Positions 35,111-64,000 of a stretch of 64,000 nucleotides of DNA are shown in pieces. Location: the NCBI GenBank assembly GCA_025345505.1, contig JANVCC010000130.1, forward strand, positions 7,465,745 to 7,529,744, read 5' to 3'. The translations under genes and the position numbers were made by a program. The notes under the pieces are model-generated. The model was not told the DNA's origin. It ran no database searches and saw only the letters and a list, made by a program, of their open reading frames with translations. Numbering within the stretch: position 1 is the stretch's first letter; every line of letters begins with the position of its first letter. Source of the stretch: Todiramphus chloris collaris (Eukaryota > Chordata > Aves > Coraciiformes > Alcedinidae).

Positions 35111-36919
35111 CCCGGTGCCTTTTAATGCCTTTTAATGCGGAGCGATACTGGGAAAAGAGCGACCTGGGGAAGCGAAGTGGTTTCTCAGTTAACTGTTCTT
35201 TTGCCAAAGCAAAAATCTGGTGGGAGGGGGTGTTGATAGAGGCATAGCTGGTAGCAGGTGCCTGTGGGCAAGCCTCCTGCATCTGCAGGAATGGATGAAA
35301 GGCGAACGCTCTGCCTTCCTCAGAGCAGGGCTGGGAAGGGTTTCCTGGCTGGAAAGAGGTTTTGCTTTTTATTTGTCATTTTTCTTTCATTCCAAATCAA
35401 GATGAAAGTGAGCATTTGGGGTTTTTCACTGCCTGATTACTAAGGAAAAGTAGGACCCTGGGTTTAGATGGTTTGAAGCAACTTAACCAAGATATTTCCA
35501 AATACTTAATTTGATTTTTGTTCTTTTAATTATAAGGTTTTCACACTTTTAATGAAAGTTAACTGCAGGTTTAGAAATACAAACTACTTTAAACTATAAT
35601 TTCTTCATGCTTTTCAGTCTAAACAAGTAAAGAAGCTCTTAAAGATCTTACAAATCTTTCAATCTTTTTGTAAATCAAAGCTAGGGTGTTTCTTTCCTTT
35701 CTTGCATGAGTAGTGGGGGTCCCTTGCAGCTTTTATGTCTTTTTGCAGGGAATAATGCAGTTTGCTAAAAAGCATCAACAAACTTTAAAGATTATATCCT
35801 TACTCAGCCCACTGGAGCTGGCACATGATGTGTTTTCTTTTAACAAGCTACTGGTTATCACATATTGCATTTTCAACATTTTAAATCATTTAATGAATGG
35901 GTACAGTGAGTAAGACAAGGAAAACTCACAGGACAACTGAGCAAATAAAGACCTGTGACTACAGAGCTCCTGTTAAAGAAGCCTTTAACATCTTGCAAAG
36001 TGTTTCTATCACCATTAAGATAAATCTTTCATATGTTATAAAGAATATTATTATATTCCACATTAAAATAAGTGTTGCAAGACAGGGTTCGTGGAGAGAG
36101 ACGGTTGAGGATAACTGATTTCCCATCCCTGTCAATAAGTAGAATTGTTTTGCTATTTGTAAGATGTAGGCTTGCTGGAAAATGTAATGCATGCAAGAAT
36201 TGTATTTACTTGTGTGTTTCTCTCTGAGAAAGAGTAATTACTGTTCTTGTGCATGCCAATCAGTTAATTTTGTGCAAGAACGCAAGGCAATTTATATGTT
36301 CAGGTTACTCCAAGTATTATATAGACAAAGGGAACTTTTGTGAAATGCATGACAATTCATGTATCTTGTTTTGAAAACAGTCCTTTATGGGGAGAAAAAG
36401 CTTTTTAAATCTTAAAATTTGTTTTAATTTAAATAAAATAGTCTCCTCTTCTCCCCATCTCCATATAACATGCTCCAAATGTGTTTGCAATGTTGTGTTC
36501 ACACTACCAATGAAAGTGATAAAAACCAGTCACAATTTTTTTCACCCATCTAATTGCAAGGTTAAATCAATTTTTCTTCTCTGTGTTGTGGAAGACAAAG
36601 AGAAATAGAGGCCTTCATGAGCTCAGCATCCAAAACCCAGACAAATGGCTTTGGTGGTGGCGCAGCAGTCTGAAGTGCCTTTGGTCCAGCAGAGGACAGG
36701 GCAAGGTACTTGCTCATCATATGTCCTAGGGGACCAGTAGCTCCTCTCTTTCCCTATGTCACACACATACCTTAGCACTGATCACCACTCTGGTGGGATG
36801 AAGCCTCGTGTGGGTTAGAGGAGGCTTTTAGGAGGTGAAGAAATCCTTTTGAAGGACATGATGAGCAGCATTGGGTTAGCTTCCAGAACCTTGACTCAGT
36901 GATTCCAATATTCCTGCAG
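35111..36919. other. Upstream or intronic DNA before the ATP6V0A4 start-codon exon
   Basis: AT-rich, especially 35,400-36,600. If transcription starts in the CpG-dense block this is the intron in the 5' UTR. A direct 11-base duplication (tgccttttaat twice) sits near 35,118-35,139. No exon recognised. Confidence 0.4.
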
Positions 36920-37014
36920 TGCTTGGCACCTTCTGACACCTCCCTGGGTGAGGAAGACTGTAACACTGACACCAAGGCCCCCACGGATGCCCGGGTCAGA
37001 GGAGGGCTGGCAAA
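36920..37014 (+). other. ATP6V0A4: Probable 5' UTR part of the ATP6V0A4 start-codon exon
   Basis: An acceptor-like attcctgcag ends at 36919, with a branch-point-like cttgactcag about 20 bases upstream. This would give a 95-nt leader ahead of the ATG. The pyrimidine tract is short, so the exon boundary is tentative; an alternative is gcttccag ending at about 36,886. Confidence 0.4.

Positions 37015-37037
<23 letters not shown>
36987..37037 (+). CDS. Short upstream ORF overlapping the ATP6V0A4 start codon
   Basis: ATG at 36987 opens a 16-codon frame ending in TGA at 37035-37037, 20 bases past the main ATG and in another frame. Its start context is weak (C at -3, C at +4), whereas the main ATG has A at -3 and G at +4. 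Such an arrangement would reduce main-frame initiation and rely on leaky scanning. No evidence that the peptide itself matters. Confidence 0.35.
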
Positions 37038-61489
<24,452 letters not shown>

Positions 61490-64000
61490 AGTTAGTGCGC
61501 TGCTGCTTCGCTCCCCACACCAGGCTCTCTTTTCTTGTGGTTGCTCACACAGAGTAGGGTATATAGGATAAAATAGAATAGGATGTAGCCCTTGAAAGAA
61601 GAGCAGCTGTAAATGAAATTGCCCTAGCTGCACTCACATATACTGCTGTTACCAACTGAGAGCTAGCTGAACTTCATCAGATGAGCTGGCTGGACCCTTG
61701 GCTAAGTATCTCCATTGATGTCTTTGCCAAGTACCCGGTCCTCAGCATTTGGTCGGGTCAGCTACCTCCTGCTTGGTTGAAAAGAGGAGATGCAGCCTTT
61801 GAATTGAACTGGTTATTAATAATCAACTTGCATGTGTTTTGCTCTATTTACTGTCTTGTCTTTGTGGCATATTTCTTTCTGAGAAAAATATGTTTCGGCT
61901 GTTGTTTCAAGCTGTGGTTGATCATATGACAATGATTAAGGCCCCTATAAAATTGCAGCCCTTCATTTAGCACACAATGCAAACCAGCTAAAAGGCAGAT
62001 CATGTTGCAGGCTTGCAGTTTTCTATATGCTTTACTACAACAACCCTCTTTTTGTCTCATTTGCTCCAGGGCTTGACAGCACTGATTTACAGACATTTGC
62101 ACACGTCATCACTTAACAAAAGTGTTAGTTTTGAGCTGTGTAAACAAAAGAGTGTGCCAGTTTCCACGTTGGCAGCCAATTTATTTTTCCCTATTGACTT
62201 GTTTCTCACTGGAGACTTAAGATGACTCCCTCTGTGCTGTATTTTTCAAGACAGGTTGTTAAAGCAGACAGTATAGAAATGCTAATACCTAATAAGTAGA
62301 AAGAAGAGAGGAATCAAAACAGTTGAAATTCATTTGAAATATTGATGTACTGTGATTTTTCCTAAATATTCATGGATTACTAATCTTTCAAATTGAATAG
62401 TGTTAATCATAACAGGCTAATTACAATGAAATAGTTATCATGGGCTGTGAGTCTGCAGTAGTCAGACTTGAAAACCATCCTCCTGCTACAGTGATGGAGA
62501 AAGTACAGCCCCAGGCAAAGCAGTTGTTCCACTTTTCTGCTTGTGGTCTCAGGAAGCCATACTGCTGTTGGGCACCAGTTACCAACAGAGCCGTGAGCCT
62601 TTTTACCTTTTAACAACAGCTTAGGTTTGAAGCTGGAGCGAGACCTGACAAGAGGTGAGCACAGGAGTGTGTTCACGACCCACACGTGGTCTCGTGCCAC
62701 CAGTGCTTCAGGCATGGGTAACCTACAGTGAAGACACAAACTGCATGGATGTGAATGCAGCTGGTGTCACAGTTGCTCAGCATATGCACATCACCTTTGT
62801 TCCTTCCTTCTGGCCTATTTTGTTTATTCCTATTCAGGAGAAAAGCCGTCTTGAAGCAAGAAAAGCCAAACTAGTTTGGTGAATTACCAAACACCAAGAA
62901 AATAATTTGCTTTATAAACAGTGGGCGGATTTTCTGCCCAAACACACATTTTGTCTTTATTGCACTCTTCCACGTGTTTGCAATGTAACTGAGAAGGTGA
63001 TTACATAAAACAGAATATCCATTCCTTTTAGAGCTTCTTGGTGTGTTGATTTTTGTCTGAGGTGTACAATTTAAGCAAGAAAAACAAGTTGTCCTGTGAA
63101 TATTGCAGGTGACAAGGTGATCTGTTGTTTACTGCACTGAACAGCAATTCAAACATCTGACTTAATTCTGTATTCAGCTCTCCCTTTCTGTGTGCAGCTG
63201 AATAACACAGCAGAGCCTGTGGCTCACTTGAGCCTTTGTGATACAAGGATGGTGCTTCCCCACTCCTCAAGAGGACCAAGCCCACTTAATAATCAGGGAG
63301 CATTCAGACAAAACAGTGCTGAGAGGCAGGATTGTTCTTACACACTTTGAGGAGAGCCCTGGCTTTCATCTGGGTTGTTTTTAAGACTTATTTAAAAACC
63401 CAGAAATGTTCCAGAGTGCCTTGTTTTTAAATGGCTTTCCTCCAGAAGGCAAGGAGAATTTTGGAGCAGAGCAGTGACTGTTTCTTCCCCTGCACAAGCT
63501 GCCAAACTGAATGGGACCGTGTTTTCTAGCTGGTTCTGTCAACGTGACAACCAGATGTGGTCAGATCCAGCGGAGACTGCTGTTACCATCTAGTAGACCT
63601 TGGTACAACCCCTCAGTGTCTTTATCTAAACTTTGCTCATTGCTAGAGGAGGTGTGGCTTGTAATTACATGACTGGAAACTCTTCCAAAGTGAGGAAGTG
63701 ACCTCTGTGTGCCCCTCCGGGGCGGACTTGGGATTGGCGCCTAGGGAGGAATGGGTGCTTCTGGAAGCAAAGTTCATTCCATTGCCAGGAAGGTGTTTGT
63801 TTCTGAGAGCTGGTGACATGAGTTACATCATTTTGTAGGAAATTTGTGTAAAAAGACTTAGTGAATGACCATGTAGGAAGGGAAAGGGATAACAAAGTCA
63901 GTCAGACTGATTCTAGTCATTCACACTTATTCTCACCTGGATTTTTCCTTCTTTCTCATGAAAGCCATTGCTCTGTGTGGCTAGGCCCTCCTGCTGGGAT
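61490..64000. other. 3' flank of ATP6V0A4, no further gene seen
   Basis: Includes the ATP6V0A4 3' UTR of unknown length. SVOPL, expected next by synteny on the same strand, has no exon I can recognise here. No repeats recognised. Confidence 0.5.
61567..61577 (+). terminator. ATP6V0A4: Possible ATP6V0A4 poly(A) signal (variant hexamers)
   Basis: Overlapping variant hexamers GATAAA and AATAGA 78 nt after the stop. I found no canonical AATAAA or ATTAAA on the plus strand between 61,490 and 64,000, so the true site is either a variant or outside the window. Confidence 0.2.

Noticed and set aside
61490..64000. First exons of SVOPL
   Set aside because: Expected by synteny, but no frame here shows a major-facilitator-type sequence next to sensible splice sites.

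Overview
This is ordinary nuclear DNA of a bird. Genes are split into short exons by GT-AG introns, non-coding DNA dominates, and the recognisable interspersed repeats are CR1 LINEs (the main avian retroposon) plus one probable solo endogenous-retrovirus LTR. I cannot name the species.

Three protein genes can be assembled by hand from exons. (1) Left, 2,156-11,010 on the + strand: the last three coding exons of a KIAA1549 orthologue. The rest of that gene lies left of the window. (2) Middle, 28,707-24,318 on the - strand: the complete TMEM213 coding sequence in three exons (105 aa). (3) Right, 37,015-61,489 on the + strand: the complete ATP6V0A4 coding sequence in 20 exons. These join in frame without a stop to 843 aa: the a4 subunit of the V-ATPase V0 sector. 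As I recall it, the order and orientation (KIAA1549 forward, TMEM213 reverse, ATP6V0A4 forward) match human 7q34, so synteny supports the assignments. The next gene expected on the right, SVOPL, is not visible by 64,000.

Layout: 1-10,755 holds KIAA1549 introns carrying three antisense CR1 copies. 10,756-11,010 is the KIAA1549 terminal exon, followed by a probably long 3' UTR with several candidate poly(A) signals. 11,011-24,017 is AT-rich with one sense CR1 tail. 24,018-28,707 is TMEM213. 28,708-37,014 is the divergent intergenic region. It contains the LTR, a degenerate 26-base repeat, and a CpG-dense block at about 34,500-35,110 with a TATA-like box upstream, the best candidate promoter of ATP6V0A4. 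37,015-61,489 is ATP6V0A4, with one CR1 copy inserted just before its penultimate coding exon. 61,490-64,000 is non-coding flank.

Functionally, ATP6V0A4 makes the proton-translocating a subunit used by apical V-ATPase in acid-secreting epithelia such as kidney intercalated cells, inner ear and epididymis. TMEM213 is a small type I membrane protein, reported in the same cell type, transcribed away from the shared intergenic DNA. Shared regulation of the pair is a reasonable inference. I found no new defence, mobile or metabolic system. The most useful second-look items are an overlapping upstream ORF at the ATP6V0A4 start, a NAGNAG tandem acceptor in TMEM213, the CpG-dense promoter candidate and the solo LTR.
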